From Coraliomargarita sp. CAG:312 (GTDB lineage Bacteria > Verrucomicrobiota > Verrucomicrobiia > Opitutales > Intestinicryptomonadaceae), in the NCBI GenBank assembly GCA_000438015.1, contig FR901530.1:1-6930 (forward strand): a stretch of 6,930 nt of DNA, read 5' to 3'. Position numbers and translations under genes: made by a program. The notes beneath the pieces were generated by a model. That model was not told the origin of the DNA, ran no database searches, and saw only the letters and a program-made list of their open reading frames with translations. Within the stretch, counting starts at the first letter, position 1. Every line of letters starts with the position of its first letter. Shown here piece after piece: positions 5,943 to 6,930 of the stretch.

Positions 5943-6776
5943 ATGACAAAAAGATTTCTCATATTTCTCGCATTTCAAACTTTTATTGGCGCGTTTTCTT
6001 TTGCCAACCATACAATTTATCTGCACGCCCACCGCGGCGAACCGCATATTGCCCCACAAAACACAGTCGAGAGCATAAAACTAGCATACGATCTTGGTTC
6101 AAGAATGATAGAAACCGATGTTTGGCTCACAAAAGACGGAACTATGGCGATTGTGCATGGCCGCAATGAACTTAAAGAACTTTGGGGAATAGACAAGAAC
6201 CCTTCTGAATTGACACTCGCTGAAATAAAGGGAAGCAAACTTGCAAAACCTGATAAATTCGACAAAAAGTATTCCTGCTGTAAAATACCCACTTTAGAAG
6301 ATTTATTTGCGGTGATTCCAAAGGACAAATGGGCGGAAATAGAAATAAAAGGCTATGGCAAGGAATTTGCATGCAAATTGGATTCAGCGCGCCAACGGGC
6401 TGGATTGGATGCCGACAAACTTATAATAACATCTTTTGACGCGTCTGCAATTAAGGATTTTAAATCCCAATATCCACAATATGAAACGATGTACATAATA
6501 GGCATAAAAAAGAGGGGCGAAATATCTCCTGAAGAAATAATATCAAGGGCAAAGGACGCCGGAGCTTCTCAAGTTGCAATTGGCGGATACAGGAACATAG
6601 ACAGAAATTTTGTTTCCAAGATTCAAAATGCCGGGTTAAAAGTAGGTGTATGGCAAGTGGAAAACCTGGAAGATTTAGCAATAGCCATCGAGCTTGGCGC
6701 CGATAGGATATGCAGCAACTATGCAAACAATCTAAGGAAGTCCTACCGCGCCCTGAAGAAATCGAATATGGAATAA
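5943..6776 (+). CDS. secreted glycerophosphodiester phosphodiesterase (GDPD family)
   Basis: A 277-residue exported GDPD-family hydrolase, expected to cleave glycerophosphodiesters (deacylated phospholipid head groups) to glycerol-3-phosphate and an alcohol. ATG 5943 is chosen over a TTG at 5904 because it begins a proper signal peptide, MTKRF then a hydrophobic core, probably cut after FSFA (A21). The TIM-barrel core shows HRG (H30, R31), metal ligands in IETD (E57, D59), catalytic-type H72 in IVHGR and EIEIK (E134, K136). The VWQVEN strand (237-241) and GADRICSN (252-259) are barrel-end motifs. Two normally conserved residues differ: PENT reads PQNT (Q39) and the D after H72 is G73. The essential histidines and metal ligands remain, so activity is likely, but the substrate may not be standard. 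No lipobox is seen, so it is probably periplasmic or released. It is divergent from the GH13 gene, and no glpT or ugp transporter is in view. Confidence 0.9.
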   Translation: MTKRFLIFLAFQTFIGAFSFANHTIYLHAHRGEPHIAPQNTVESIKLAYDLGSRMIETDVWLTKDGTMAIVHGRNELKELWGIDKNPSELTLAEIKGSKLAKPDKFDKKYSCCKIPTLEDLFAVIPKDKWAEIEIKGYGKEFACKLDSARQRAGLDADKLIITSFDASAIKDFKSQYPQYETMYIIGIKKRGEISPEEIISRAKDAGASQVAIGGYRNIDRNFVSKIQNAGLKVGVWQVENLEDLAIAIELGADRICSNYANNLRKSYRALKKSNME

Positions 6777-6839
6777 AAAAATTCAAAAAAAGCTTGCCAA
6801 GGGGATAAAAAACAGGCTTACTACGATGCTTAAAACAAC

Positions 6840-6916
6840 GGGGGTATAGCTCAGTTGGTTAGAGCACTTGCATGACACGCAAGGGGTCGCAGATTCGAGT
6901 TCTGCTACTCCCACCA
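6840..6916 (+). tRNA. tRNA-Val (anticodon GAC), CCA encoded
   Basis: A complete 77-base cloverleaf. Acceptor GGGGGTA pairs with TACTCCC, the D arm is GCTC/GAGC, and the anticodon stem CTTGC/GCAAG has loop ATGACAC, giving anticodon GAC. The T arm is GCAGA-TTCGAGT-TCTGC. The discriminator A at 6913 is followed by an encoded CCA (6914-6916), unlike the other two tRNAs here. Upstream, TACGAT at 6822-6827 could be a -10 at the right distance, but no matching -35 is clear. Read-through from the phosphodiesterase gene, 63 bases upstream with no evident terminator, is possible. Confidence 0.96.
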
Positions 6917-6930
6917 TTTTAAGAGCCGTA

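Noticed and set aside
6017..6786. Minus-strand open frames of 66-108 codons inside the phosphodiesterase gene
   Set aside because: They are antisense shadows of a gene whose family motifs are clear.

Overview
The window looks like chromosomal DNA from a free-living or host-associated Gram-negative bacterium, most plausibly a low-GC member of the Verrucomicrobiota (Opitutae/Puniceicoccales-like). The reasons are a complete dnaA that sits away from dnaN, a large secreted beta-strand-rich protein ending in a PEP-CTERM (exosortase) sorting tail, and start regions that mostly lack a Shine-Dalgarno sequence. The phylum is inferred from gene style only; there is no rRNA or other marker here that settles it.

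Layout, left to right. Positions 80-237 hold two minus-strand tRNA genes, tRNA-Ala(GGC) then tRNA-Gln(TTG) in the direction of transcription. Positions 319-1692 (minus) encode the replication initiator DnaA. Positions 1693-2436 are a 744-base AT-rich gap with two perfect DnaA boxes (TTATTCACA). One lies over the likely -10 of the dnaA promoter and the other is in a repeat-rich core, so the gap is a candidate for dnaA autoregulation and possibly a replication origin. Positions 2437-4116 (plus) encode the 559-residue PEP-CTERM protein, with a good promoter and an operator-like dyad in front. A strong bidirectional hairpin terminator at 4295-4329 separates it from the convergent gene at 4391-5797 (minus), a secreted GH13 alpha-amylase-family enzyme. 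Positions 5798-5942 are a short divergent promoter region, followed by a secreted glycerophosphodiester phosphodiesterase at 5943-6776 (plus). The window closes with tRNA-Val(GAC) at 6840-6916.

How the parts relate. The left half is informational (initiator, probable DnaA-controlled intergenic region, tRNAs). The right half encodes three exported proteins, each with its own promoter: a probable surface-anchored structural protein, a starch or maltodextrin hydrolase and a lipid head-group hydrolase. They are not one operon and no shared pathway is proven. The amylase and phosphodiesterase share a 145-base divergent control region and both would act outside the cytoplasm on scavenged nutrients.

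I see no CRISPR array, transposon, phage gene, toxin-antitoxin pair or obvious defence system. The best leads for something less described are the DnaA-box architecture, the dyad at the PEP-CTERM promoter, the probable leaderless start of the phosphodiesterase, and unusual substitutions in conserved enzyme motifs.
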